Both the position numbers and the translations under genes were made by a program. The notes below the pieces were generated by a model. The model had not been told where the DNA came from. It made no database searches and saw only the letters and a program-made list of their open reading frames with translations. A stretch of DNA of 64,000 nucleotides from Acanthornis magna (lineage: Eukaryota; Chordata; Aves; Passeriformes; Acanthizidae), in NCBI GenBank assembly GCA_036785705.1, contig JAWUZG010000159.1, positions 1,178,001 through 1,242,000 on the forward strand, in the 5' to 3' direction. How positions within the stretch are numbered: position 1 is the stretch's first letter; every line of letters starts with the position of its first letter. Shown here piece by piece: positions 24,075 to 35,869 of the stretch.

Positions 24075-24472
24075 ACCATCCCTGCTATAGAGACAGGCTG
24101 AGAGAGCTGGTGGAGAAGAGAATGGTCCTGTGAGACCGTACAGCCTCTTCCAGTGCCTCTCTCCAAGAGAGCTGGAGAGAGACTTTGGAGAAGGGCATGG
24201 AGTGGCAGGACAAGGGGGAGCAGCTTCACACTGACAGAGAGCATGGTTAGATGGGATGTTTGGAAAAAAATTCTTCCCTATGAGAGTGGTGAGGCCCTGG
24301 CACAGGTTGCCCAGAGAAGTTGTGGATGCTCCATCCCTGGAAGTGTTCAAGGCCAGGTTGGATGGAGCTCGGAGCAACCTGATTTAGTGGAAGGTGTCCT
24401 TGCCCATGCCCAGGCATTGGAATGAGATGGTCTCCAAGGTCCCTTCCAACCCAAACCATTCTGTCATTCAAA
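24075..24472 (+). mobile_element. CR1 LINE 3' fragment (~400 bp) in SNPH intron
   Basis: A good CR1 match over its last ~400 bases: the aattcttccctatgagagtg and ggttgcccagagaagttgtg blocks, then ggtcccttccaacccaaacc. It lies in the first large intron of SNPH in the same orientation as the gene. Confidence 0.92.
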
Positions 24473-26778
24473 CCCCCTGCTATGGGCAGGGATGCCACCC
24501 ACCAGACCAGGCTTAACCCTGGATTTCCTCTCACTTTCCTGGTGAGGCTCCATGAGTGCTGCAACTCCTCATCCTGGTCCATGTGATGGGGGTAATTCTC
24601 AGTGCAGATCTGTAATTTCCTCCACCTTTAGTAGCCACATACCACATGGGAAGGTGTGCTCAGCTTTGGTGCTGAATCTGCCCACGCTGCCTGTCCTGGG
24701 CAGCCCATGGGCACAGTGAGGCTTCTGGGGAGACTGAAGTGGCCCATTAATCCTTTGGGAATAAGGACAGTTTATTACCACTGATTAAATTCCAGACACC
24801 CTGGGTGCTGGGGGAGGCATCGAGCCTTGGCATGGGCACGAGCCAGGTCTGCAGCAGTGGGAGGAGGAGGAAATGAAGTCCCTAGACATGAGGCCAAATC
24901 CAGGTGTCCCCACAGAGCCGTTCCAGGCTGCAGATGCTGGCAGCAGGTGCCTGGGATGTGGTGTGGGGTGCTCTCAGGAGCCCCACTGCTGGACACACAT
25001 GTGCCATCTGCAGTGCTGGCACTTGCTGGTGTAAGTGGGGCACAGAGGGACCCCTGCACAGAGCAGTGTGGCATGAGGGTGACCTTGCCATGAGTGGGGA
25101 AGATCCAGGTACAGCTGAGCTGATGCTGGGCACCACTGGGATGATACTGGATCCCACTCGGCTGCCACTCAGTGCTTACCACAGGGCTGATGCTGGGCAC
25201 CCCTGGGACAATACCAGATACCACTGGACTGCAGGGGAGAGGGTGAGGAATCAACCCTCTCCAATCTCTCTAAATCCCTGCTCCAGAGCTGTTGGAGCCC
25301 AGGCTGTGCCGCAGCCCCATGTGGCGCTGCTGGAGGGTGACGGAGAATCCTGAGGATGCTCCCGCCAGCGTGAGGCCACGCGCGGCTCTCGGTGGATGCT
25401 GATTCACGCTGCTGCAGTGGCAGAGCTCGCTGCCCACTTGGGAGCAGTGATCCAGCAGGACAGAACACTGCTTTCCCCTGCCCAGGTCATCTCTGGGCAA
25501 ATCCATCCCAGGTGGGAGCAGCAGGATACCCAAATCCTTCTTGCAGTGTCCCAGGGGTGCTGACACCCCTCTGGCAAGGGGCACTCTGCCTGCTGGGACT
25601 CAGGGCTTCACATTACCAGTGCTCTGGGATTTTGGGTGCCCTGGTTTGGGGATCAGGAAGCAGCAAATCCTAGGCAGAGGAGAGGCTCTCCAGGGTGGGC
25701 TTTGAGGTATCCTGAAAAAAAAAAAACCTGGGTTGACAAATGCAAAGGGGTGAGCTGGCTGTGCCCCCCTTCCTCTTCTCCCTCCCCTGTTGTCCCACTC
25801 CTCGCATTCCCCTGGAGCAGGGCCAGCAGCACAGAGTGTTTCCTGTCACCCATCGATTATCTGTTGGCAGGTCCCATCTCCTGCGTTGCTCTGCCAAAAT
25901 CTGAGATAAATGCTGGCATTGTGAGTGGGCCTGGGGATGGGGGAGCCCCACCTGCTGCCCCCGGCCCGTCCGTCTCTGGCAGCCCATGAGCACAGTGGGG
26001 ATCCCAGTGGTGCCATGGGATGCTCGGCAGGATGCGGGTGCTGAGTGGATGCTTCCCTCACTCCCTCACATCCTGCATGTGCCCGAGGTGCTGCAAGCCT
26101 CTGGATCTGGCCTATTTATTTACAGGAAAGAGGGCTCTGTGTTTCCCAAGGGATTAGCTGCTGCTGCCTCATCATGCAGGGATCTGTTCTTCCTCACCTG
26201 ATTTCACTGCTGAATGGGGGATTTGCACTTAATTAAGGACAAGCAGGTGCCCAGCCCACTGCAGGGAGAGCTGCTCGCCCAGGGAGTTCCCTGGCTGGGT
26301 CTCAGAGCCCTTGTCCCCTCTCTGCCCCGAGTAATGCCACCACTGCAGGCACCCTGTGTACCTGTGGCATATCCCCCTTCCCGGCTGGGAATTCGGGGCA
26401 GGGGGAATCTTGTCTCCTGGTGGGAAAGGGGCTCCAGACCATGGGCAGGCACCTGCTCTGCTTCTGTTCTGCCTTTTAAATTAAGAACACCCTCAACCTG
26501 TGCCCACAGCATCCTGGTGGGACCACAGGCATGGAACATCCTTGTGTTCCTGAGCTATAGGAGACAGGTGGGATGCACAGCCCAGATGTGCAGGGTGTGC
26601 TGTCCACATCTGTCCCTGTGTTGGTGGCCTTGGGGACTATACTGATGCCCTGGTGCCAGGGCTCACCCCACGTTTTGCGGCGTCCCCGTCTCACCGGGGC
26701 CATTTTCCTGCCTTCACCTCCTCTCTCTGTTGCCTTCGCCCGCAGTTCCCTGTGCCCAGGACCCGTGGCACCGTGGCC

Positions 26779-29700
26779 ATGTCTGTGCCGGGGAGCAGAC
26801 GCGCGTCCACAGGATCACGAAGGTGAATATGCTTCAACCTCTGGCCCCGGGACTGGACACCAGCGCCTGCAGCCGGGATGGGACGATCCCCACGATCCCC
26901 ACACCTCCACCACCGGCTGCCACTTTGCAGCACGAACCCCCAGCCCAGCTTTTGGGGGTTTGCATGGCACTGCCCGCTGCACAGCACTACCCTGTCCGTG
27001 CATGCAGCTCCCCAAGTGCTGCACGCCCCGTCCCTCTGTCCGTCTGGGCCACAGCCAGGACCGACCCCTCTGTCCGTCCAGGCGAAGGCAGGCAGTGGTG
27101 GAGACCACTGGGTTGGGGCAATGAAACTGGGAGGTATGTTAGCCCTTGGAAAATCTCTCCTTGAGCTGAATGATAAAGAGAGAAAGAGTGAAACATCATT
27201 TATTCCCCTCCAAATGTCTCCATGGCCGGGACTGCTGTTATGGAGGTACAGGCTCAGCATGGGCAGGGAGAAGAGGCAGAGCTGCCCACGTGGAGCCACC
27301 TGGCAGATGTGGCTCGAGCTATGCCGGGACCTCGCTCCCAGAGGACTCCCAAGGGGCTCCCAGGGGGCTTCCAGGGGCATCCCAGGGGCTCCCAAGGTCC
27401 TCAGGGTGCAAGGATGCTGTGCCAGCATCCCTGGGCTGCCATGCTAGGGAGAGGGGAGCGGGTGGACATCCCCCCCAGCCCTGCCTTTGTGCCCGTCGCC
27501 GTGTCCGTGCCATTTTGATCCCTGCTGTTTGTTTTGTCCTTTTGTCTTGTGTGTTCTCGGTGTGGTGGTTGGCAGTCGCGGGGTTTATGGACGGAGTGGC
27601 TTTGCCTCCTTCTTTAAGTCTTCAGCGCCCTCAGCCACTCGGCCTGAGACACAGCCTCTTCTCCCTGCCTCCAGGCGCCCCTCGCCCCCCGGGAGGGACA
27701 CCTACGGCACCTCCTCGCTGAGCAGCAGCAGCAATTCTGGCTCCTGCAAGGGCAGCGACAGCAGCCCCACCCCAAGGTAACCCATCACCCGTGGCCCCAG
27801 GGCGGCTGCCGGGTGCCCCCGGGCAGGGGGAGCAGCCCCCCGTGCTGCCGGTGCCGGTGCCCGGCGGGGACAGGAGCGCAGGGGCCGCTGGAGCGAGGCT
27901 GTGCGCTTGGTGGCTGGGGGAGCCGGAGCTGGCGGAGCTGCTGATGTGTCTCCAGAGACCCTCACTACCCTCCTCCTTCAAACCTCTCCGCCGCTGTCGT
28001 TGTGTCGTCTCCCTCCCTGTCCCCCCGCCTGCCACCCAGGGACCCTTGTCCCCTTCCCTCCGTCCTGCTGTGGCTGTGGCTTGCACTCTGCACGCTCCCT
28101 CCTGCCACTCCTGCATTCCAAGGAGCACCCGGATCCTTCAGACCAAAAGCACGAGGGCAAGAGCTTCGCTTCCATCCCCTCGTGTTGCTCGGCAAAGGTT
28201 TGGCAAGAGCTGGTCGCCCCTCAGCTTCTCAGCAGGGAGCTCTGGGGTGTTTGGAGCACAGCTGGCACTGAGCTATGGGATGGGCACCAGCCCCAGCCCT
28301 GCAGGCACAGCTGCCCATGGTGCACTGCTCATGTCCCGCCTGTCCCCAGGCCCCTGCCAGCTCCCAGAGGTGGAACCGTTCTGGGAGGATCTGAGGGGCC
28401 CAAAGGTGACATGGTGATCAGAGTCCATGAGTGCTGCAGCCAGGGCAGTGGCTGTCCTGCTGCCATGGGCCGTTCCAAGGCCACAGTCCTACCTGGGTGC
28501 TTCTAACATGATGCTTCTGGACATGGCTAAAGGCTGCTGGGCTGATGGCCACTGTTCAGGGGGGCTTTGGGATGCCCCCCTTCCATGCAGGGGGAGTTTT
28601 CTCTCCCCACCGCCATGCCTGAGCCACTTGTGCAGCTTCCAGCTTTCCGTGTGCCTCCCAGCCTGGCTGTGTAGCCCTGTCCCTGGCCACCCCCTGCTCT
28701 CCACATTGTCCCAGGCTTTGGGCCAGAGATGTCACTTCATTCACCCCGGTGCTGGTGGTGGCAGACAGAGGGTTCAGATGTGCCGCTGGCCTAGTCTGGA
28801 GCAGGTGCTGGATTCCCTGGCTTGCTCCCCACGGGCGGGACAGCCACCATCTCCAGACCTGCTTCATCCCAAACCCTTCCATTTCCCATCTTGTGTCTCC
28901 ATCTCTGATGGGGCTGATCCCACCCTGGGGTCTCCATCCACATCGGTTGTTCCCAGGAAGGTCAGTCTGGGCACACAAACACCTTGGTGCCCCTGGTTCT
29001 GCTCATGCCCCAGCAAAGTCCTCAGCTCCACAGAGGGCTCAGCACCCAACAGCAGCACTGTCCAGGAGCTGCGTCCACCCTCCTGCCCGGGCACAGCACT
29101 GAAGACACCCACCCTGTCTGTCCTGCCTGGGCACAGCACCAAAGTCACCCACCCTGTCTGTCCTGCCAGGGCACAACACCAAAATCACCCACCCCACCCC
29201 TCTTGCCAGCACACAGCACCCTCACACACCCATCCTGCCCCTCCTGCTCAGGGCTCCTTTGGGATGTATTATGGGGCTGCACCCTGAGAGCAGGCCTTAG
29301 GACCCCTGGGTCAAGCCTGTGCTGACCCTGGCATTGGCAGTGGGTGACATCTGTGTCCCTGCAGGCGCTCGTCCAAGTACAACCTCTGCAGTGACAACCA
29401 TGGGATAAAGCCACCGACGCCGGAGCAGTACCTGACTCCCCTGCAGCAGAAGGAGGTCTGCATCCGGCACCTGAAGGCTCGCCTGAAGGACACACAGGAG
29501 CGGCTGCAGGACAGGTGAGCATGGGATCTACTGGAAAGGGTGCCAGCACCAGCTGTCACCACCCACTGTGGCGGCTCCTCTCTGGGACTGGTCCTTCTGG
29601 GTGTCTCAGTTCCCAGCATGGCATCGTGTCCTCGTGCTTGTGCCTGGGCACCAAGGTCAGAGCTGTATACCACAGCATTGCAGGCCTGTGGGATTTGGCA

Positions 29701-31467
29701 CTGCTGCCTGTCTGAGCTGGGAGCCACAGATTCGGGGACTGCAGAGTTGCATATCCCACCTGCGGTGGCTGCGCTCTCCCCTCACCCTGGTTAAGTCCCT
29801 GCCGTGCTTTTGCTGAATTTCAGCGTCAGAGGGTGGCTAATCCCCATCTGCTCCTCTCAGGCTTAGGCACAGCCTCGCCGCCGTGCAAGCTGCCACGCGC
29901 CTGCCTGGGGCACCTGCCCACCCCCACTCAGCCCTTGGGAGCCCTGGGCCCTGCAGCCCCTCCGGGAGAAGGCTGAGCGTCACTTCCAGGGATCCCGGAG
30001 CTCCCAGTGCTCCAAACAATGCTCCCAGGGAGCCCTGAGTATCAATGCTGAAGGTCCTCAAGCATCAATCCTGAGTCCCCAAGTATTGCTCCTGAGGGTC
30101 CCTGAGCATCACTTCTGGGGGTCCCCAAACATTGCTCTTGAGGGTCCCTGAGCATCACTCTGAGGCTCCCTGAGCATCACTCCTGAGGGTCCCTAAGCCA
30201 CTGGACCCATCCCTGGTTCCCAGCTGGGAGTGTTACTGGGTGATCCAGTTCCAGCAACATGGGCACAAGAGGATAGGGCTGTCCCTGCAGCCCTCTCAGT
30301 GCCGTGGTGGTGCCTTCCTGTCTCTGCAGGGATGCTGAGATCGAGGACCTGAAGACGCAGCTGTCACGGATGCAGGAGGACTGGATCGAGGAGGAGTGCC
30401 ACCGCGTGGAGGCCCAGCTGGCGCTGAAGGAGGCTCGCAAGGAGATCAAGCAGCTGAAGCAGGTCATCGACACAGTGAAGAACAACCTACTGGAGAAGGA
30501 CAAAGGCCTCCAGAAGTATTTTGTGGACATCAACATCCAGAACAAGAAGCTGGAGACGCTGCTGCACAGCATGGAGGTGGCGCAGAATGGGGCGCTGAAG
30601 GAGGAGGGTGCCGGCGAATCGGCCGGGGGGTCCCCGGCCCGATCCCTCACCCGCAGCTCCACCTACACCAAGCTGAGCGACCAGGGGGCCGGGGACCGCA
30701 ACGTGGGGGGCTCGCAGACCATCTCGCTGGACGAGGGGGCCGACAGCGGCTTCGTGGGGATGGAGGACGCTCCGGGCCACACGGACCCGCTGGAGATGGG
30801 GGGTGAGCCCGGCACCCGCCTGCCCCCCAGCAACACCTACGAGAAGGTGCTGGGACTGCGGAGCAGCGTGGAGGCAGGGGTGCAGGCCAGCTGCATGCAG
30901 GAGCGGGCCATCCAGACGGACTTCGTGCCCTGCCAGCCCGACCTGGACACCATCCTGGAGAAGGTGATGAAGTCCCAGGCGTGCAGCTTGGGCAGCCCCA
31001 CCTCCGCCTGGGTCTCTGAAATGGAAGACACGATGCCCGTCCCTGAGCTCGCCAACCCCACCGGGACCACGGACCTGATGGTGGCCGAGCCCGACGCCGC
31101 GACGGCGGCTGCCGGTGCCGAGGGGGGTGTCCCCTGCAACCCGGCGGTGCGGCAGCCCCCCAGTGCCAGCCCCTCGGTGGCCATCGCCTGCGTGGCGGAG
31201 GAGGAGCTGACAGAGGTGACCGGCTGCGAGAACAACCCTTCCAAGAGCTACTGGAGCCGCCACTTCATCGTGGATCTGCTGGCGGTGGTGGTGCCGGCGG
31301 TGCCCACGGTGGCCTGGCTGTGCCGCTCGCAGCGGCGGCAGGGCCAGCCCATCTACAACATCAGCTCGCTGCTGCGGGGCTGCTGCACCGTCGCCCTGCA
31401 CTCCATCCGCAGGATGGGCTGTCGCCCCGTCGCCAGCCCCGGCCCCGGGGGCACGGCCCAGCCCTGA
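26779..31467 (+). CDS. SNPH: Syntaphilin, axonal mitochondrial docking protein
   Basis: Anchors axonal mitochondria to microtubules and was first described as a syntaxin-1-binding inhibitor of SNARE assembly. Coding exons are 26779-26822, 27675-27776, 29365-29514 and 30330-31467: 1434 bases, 477 residues, against 494 for the common human form. The start MSVPGSRRAS follows a good context (gccATGT) in an exon whose acceptor is at 26745. A Ser-rich N-terminus (SSLSSSSNSGSCKGSDSSPT, ~27-46) is followed by HGIKPPTPEQYLTPLQQKEV, a coiled coil (~80-185, including CHRVEAQLALKEARKEIKQL), a variable Pro/Gly-rich linker, and a C-terminal hydrophobic anchor (IVDLLAVVVPAVPTVAWLC, 412-430) with a second hydrophobic stretch near 442-458. 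Non-coding 5' exons probably lie in the island at 19.4-20.3 kb. Both ends and the coiled coil are strongly conserved. Confidence 0.96.
29085..29250 (+). repeat. ~45-bp minisatellite in SNPH intron
   Basis: Three to four imperfect units containing GGGCACAGCAC, then CACCCACCCTGTCTGTCCTGCC, ending just upstream of SNPH coding exon 3. Confidence 0.8.
30033..30197 (+). repeat. ~30-bp minisatellite in SNPH last intron
   Basis: Five to six degenerate units of the form GAGGGTCCCTGAGCATCACT with lengths near 25-35 bases, lying 130 bases upstream of the final coding exon. Confidence 0.85.
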
Positions 31468-32782
31468 CCCCTCCGACGCCCCCCACCCGCCCCCACGGAC
31501 CCGACCGCTGATTGTAAAGCCCCGGCTTGGCACTGGCGGGTGGGAATGGGCCGAGGGGTCTCTGGGTGCATCGAGGTGTGCTGGCCCCCCCAGCTCCTTT
31601 GTCCTGGAGGAGGGAAAGGACCGTTGTTGCAAGAGGGGTGTTGGCACCCAGCGACACCCCCCGCCGATGGACACCCCTGCCCGTGCCTCTGGCTGCGGGG
31701 TCTGTGGGGCTACACCCGCCAGGGGGGCTCCCCCTCCATCGCACTTGCTTCTTGTTTGTCCCCGGGTTGTCCCCGGGGCCAGCCCTGCCACGAGCGGGTG
31801 ATGGCAAGGAGCCGCTGGCAGCGTGGAGCGCTGGGGATGCAGCGGTTCCTTGCTCCAGGTGCAGTGTCTGTCTGTGGGCAGGGGGATGGGGGTTTCTGTC
31901 CAGACCCAGGGACCAGCTCCGGAGCAGTTCGGTCCAGCCTCCCATTCCCTAGGAGATGCCTCCCCACACTGGGATGGAACTGGGCTGCAGCTCACGCACG
32001 GAGCTCCCCGAGGAAGCCGTGGGCTCTCCCTCCCTTTGCTTTGCACTATATTCACTTTTTTTTGGGTACAGACTGAAGCCCGGTTGTTGAGACTCTGGCC
32101 GCCGGGGAGCGGGACCGGGGGCTCCTGCAGTTCTGTCAGCCGTGATGCCGGTGATCCCACCATGTGCTGGAGCTCGGATGCCTTTGCCGGGGGGCGGGCA
32201 GTGCCGTGCAGGCAGAGCCAAGCCCTTTGCCGCCCCGGCCCACCCAAACCCCTGCTTTGCTGGTGGCCTCCGGAAAAATGCCTTTTTTTTTGTCGTTGAA
32301 ACGCAAAGACAGCAAGGATTGCTCAGCGGGGCTGTTGGGGCGCGGGACTTGGGGCTCCCCCGGGCGCACCGCGCTCCCACCCCACGAATGTCTGTGGTTT
32401 CTTTGTGACTTGAACTAACAGTGTTTCCCCCCAACCCCAACCCAAGCCCACTCCCCACCCATAGGTGCCACCGGCCGGGGGCCCTGGCAGCCGGTGATGC
32501 TCCACACACCGGTATCCAGCGGTCCCACAGGGGCACGTGCCACATCCCGTGTGCCCCACACTTCCCTGCATCCCCTGTCCACCTGCTCTGCCCGTGCTGG
32601 GGGGCAGTGGGGACAGCAGCTCTGCCACCAGCACAGCACCAGGTGCCAGGGGAATGATTTGGGGAGCAGCAGTGTCCAGGCAGCCGGGGCAGATGTAAGC
32701 GGAGCTGGGATATTCGCCTCTCGTGCAATGTATTTGTGGATCTGTGTACACGTCTGTTAGACTATCCAAAGCTTTGCCAAGA

Positions 32783-32788
32783 AATAAA
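32783..32788 (+). terminator. SNPH: SNPH poly(A) signal
   Basis: AATAAA about 1.3 kb after the SNPH stop codon. A second AATAAA at 32910-32915 would put the transcript end within 300 bases of the SDCBP2 stop codon on the other strand. Confidence 0.7.
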
Positions 32789-33186
32789 TGTAACGATTAT
32801 ATTTGAAAGACAAATCTATATAATATATTTTTAAAATACAGAACTGAAAAAGCTGTAACCCCCCTCTTCTTGTTTCCCCTGTCCTGTACTCGCTCTCTGT
32901 GGTGGATGTAATAAATGTCGCTGGGTCTGTGTCTGCTTTGGCTGGAGCCAGCCCTTGGCATCCGCCCTGAGAGGGGTGGCCCGAGCAGGGACACGGGGAC
33001 AATGGGACGCTGGTACAGGACATCTGCCCCATCCCTGCTGAAGTCAGGAAGAACCACCCAGTAGCCACCAGCCTCTGAAGGAATGAGGAGTTTTGTGCTA
33101 AAATAGCTCCTTTTGAGGTGCTGTGGTGTCCCCTCAGCAGGCCCTCCGGGCTTTCAGCATCAGCTCCCAGGACGGCAGTGATGGTG

Positions 33187-35138
33187 TCACAGGTCAGGGA
33201 TGGAGTGGTCCATGGATGACTTCACCAGCCCTGACGAGAGCCTGGGCAGAGGGAAAGGAGGTCAGTAGGGGGAACCTGGGGGCCCTGTGGGGTGTGGGGG
33301 GTCCCTGTGGCCCCACATTCTCACCGTTTGACCATGTGCTCGTAGATCACAGTGGGGATAACGGTCAGTGTCACCACATTCCCAGCCCCTGCCAGCACCT
33401 CCGTGAGCTGCTTATCCTGCGGGAGAGAGCAGAGGGGTCTGAGGGGTGCCCAGCTTTGCTCAGTATCCCCTTCCCTCCCCAATTCTCTGGCCACATCCTG
33501 GCACATCCTGCACCACCAGGGCACAGCCCTACCTTCATGCCGATGACGTTCTGGCCGTTCACCTCGCAGATGCAGTGGTGGGTGAGGAGCCCATTGCGGG
33601 CGGCCGAGCTGTCCTTGGCCAGCGACACAATCTTCCCCTTCTTCACCACGATGCCGATGTGGCCGGTGCTGTCCTTGTGCACGGTCACGGTGCGCTGGAA
33701 AGGCCTGCGGGGAGAGTGCCATCAGTGCTGCCACAGGCACTGCCACCACCACCACGGGCACTGTCACCCACTCACCTGTCCCGCACCACCATGACGATCT
33801 TTTCGGGGTTCGCCTTCTTCAGTGCCCGCTGTGCCTTGTCACTGCTCCAGCCCGCGCAGTTCCTGCCGTCGATCTGCAGCACCTGGTCCCCGAAGCGCAG
33901 CCCCACCAGCGCCGCCGGTGAGTTGGCCTTCACCAGCTGCACAAAGATGCCCTGGGGACACAGTGGAGTGGGGACACAGGGCTGGCACAGGGACTAGTGG
34001 CTGTGCCACACACCATGGTATGCCATACCATCTGCACCCTGCTGTGCCGCGCTGTGGCATGCGGTGACATTTAATGCCACACACTGATACACTGCTGTGT
34101 CATGCTGTGCTCTCCTGTCATGCTTGTACCATGTCACATCATGCCATGCCACACTGTCCCGTGCCGTGCCCAGCCCCATGCCAGCCCAGCCCCTCACCTG
34201 GTCGATGTTCTTCAGCTGCAGCCCCGTCTTGCCCCGCTCATCCTTGCACAGGTGGATCTCCCGCACACCTGGCTTGATCTCTGCCCGCCTCAGCCCCGCG
34301 CTGTTCCCGCTCAGGGGGGCGACCAGCTGGCCTGGGGTGGGCCCGGCGGGGGTCAGTGCCTGCGGGGGAGCTGGAGGTCAGTGGGGGCAGGGGAGACACA
34401 GGGGGGCTGAGGTGCACCCTCAGCCCTTGGAGGGTGCTGCATGCCTTCCCCAGGCAGGAGGAGGAACTGGAGGGACCCCAACCATGGCATGGGGAACCCA
34501 TGGGGGCCCAAGTGGGGCAGGGGGAGCTGCCAGCCCAGACACCTACGGTGCTGTCCTCTGTGCGCAGGTTCTTCTGGATCTCCTCGCTGGACAGCGCCAG
34601 CCCCATGTAGTTCTCCAGCTCAGCCAGGTTGGGGTACAGCACAGGTGGCTCTGAGGGACATACCGAGGGTGGCCTCAGCTCCTGGGGTCCCCATCCCACA
34701 GCCATTGCCCCTTCCATCCCAGGAGCCCCCTGGACAATGGGCCAGCAAAAAGAGGCACCAAAATCCCAGCCCCAACCCATGCACTGAGTGGGGGGGGGGG
34801 GTCTCAGCTGAGCCCCCACTCATTGAGCATTATTCCCCACCCAGACAGCCCCTGCACAGGGTGAGCTGAACACGGCCCACCTTACCTGTGCCCGAGGTGA
34901 GCTTCGGCTTCTCTGTGACCACTGTGGTGGCAGGGGTCCTCACCCCGGCAGCTGCCTGCGCCTGCCAAGAGACAAAGTCTGCTCAACGCTGTGCCCCCCA
35001 CCCTGGGGACCCTCTGAGGCGGGACCCCACAGGGACCCATTGGGGTCTGCTCACCCCCTGTAACACTGCTGTGCTGGCACTGACCTGCAGGACCTGGTGG
35101 CCCTTCATGTCCTCCAGGGAGGGGTAGAGCGTTGCCAT
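33187..35138 (-). CDS. SDCBP2: Syntenin-2, tandem PDZ scaffold
   Basis: Tandem-PDZ adaptor that binds C-terminal peptides and phosphoinositides at the plasma membrane and nucleus; paralogue of syntenin-1. Coding exons on the minus strand are 35138-35085, 34961-34886, 34650-34547, 34359-34198, 33951-33776, 33704-33533, 33416-33325 and 33241-33187: 891 bases, 296 residues (human ~292). The N-terminus has two ALIX-type motifs, LYPSL (4-8) and LYPNL (48-52). PDZ1 spans ~109-190 with binding-loop residues TGLQLK, and PDZ2 ~194-275 with IGIVVK. The tail ends [10 protein letters not shown]. Reading past exon 7 without splicing would stop at once (MVKR then TGA at 33321-33323), but the final exon restores the family ending MDHSIPD, so I include it. 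The start sits in exon 2 (acceptor just above 35150) with a good context. Confidence 0.95.
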
Positions 35139-35275
35139 CGCTGCTGCTGTCTGGGGACAGGGATGGGGAGGTTCAGGGATTGGGGTGCCTCTCTCCGAGC
35201 ATCCCTCTTGGCCCAGGGGCTGGAGATAGGCTGTCACCTGGAGTCTCCAGTGTGACTCAAGGCTATATCACAAGG

Positions 35276-35296
35276 GCCACCACCACCACCACCACT
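35276..35296. repeat. (CAC)n trinucleotide repeat
   Basis: Seven CAC/ACC triplets in the first intron of SDCBP2. Confidence 0.9.
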
Positions 35297-35806
35297 TCCT
35301 GGTGGCTGGCACACGAGTGGCTGCGTGCTGCTCACAGGCACCTGGGTGTCGCTCGGCTGGTGGCAGGTCTTGTTCGCCATGTTCATCTGCCCCACAGGGT
35401 CATCCCAACATCACCCAGATAGGGGAGAGGGATATCCCACAGATATGGGCCCTTTGGCCCTCATCAGACCCCTCTGATCCCCATGTTCACCTGCCCCACA
35501 GGGCCATCCCAGCATTATCTGAACACTGGAGTGGGATATCCCATGGGAACAGCCCTTGTACACACACCATCAGCCCCTGTGCCCCCCAGTGCACCTCATG
35601 TTGTGCCCAAGGCTGTGCCCCCCAAACTTCCCCCATGGTATCTTGTGCCCCAAAAACACCATCCAAAACTTGTGGTGTAGGGGCCAAATCCAGACCCAGC
35701 TCTGAGGCCCACGGGAACCAGGCAGGATCCCACCCTCAGCCCAGGGATAGCAGCATCCAACAGATGAGATTCCCCCCAAGCCCAATCCCGGCACCCCTGG
35801 ACTCAC

Positions 35807-35863
35807 CTGCCAACAGCTCCCAGATCCTTATGACACCCTCTGCCTGGCCCCAGGATTTTATAG
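35807..35863 (-). promoter_or_regulatory. SDCBP2: SDCBP2 TATA-box promoter and first exon
   Basis: On the minus strand a TATAAAA motif (35863-35857) lies about 50 bases upstream of a strong donor (TTGGCAG/GTGAGT, exon end at 35807). Transcription should start near 35830, giving a short non-coding exon 1 that splices to the acceptor at 35151-35152, 12 bases before the start codon. No CpG island is present, unlike the neighbouring genes, which suggests tissue-restricted expression. Confidence 0.7.
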
Positions 35864-35869
35864 CCAGGC

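Noticed and set aside
30487..32247. 586-codon open frame on the minus strand over the SNPH last exon
   Set aside because: It is a shadow of the GC-rich SNPH coding exon and 3' UTR. The peptide is low-complexity and the plus strand encodes the conserved protein.
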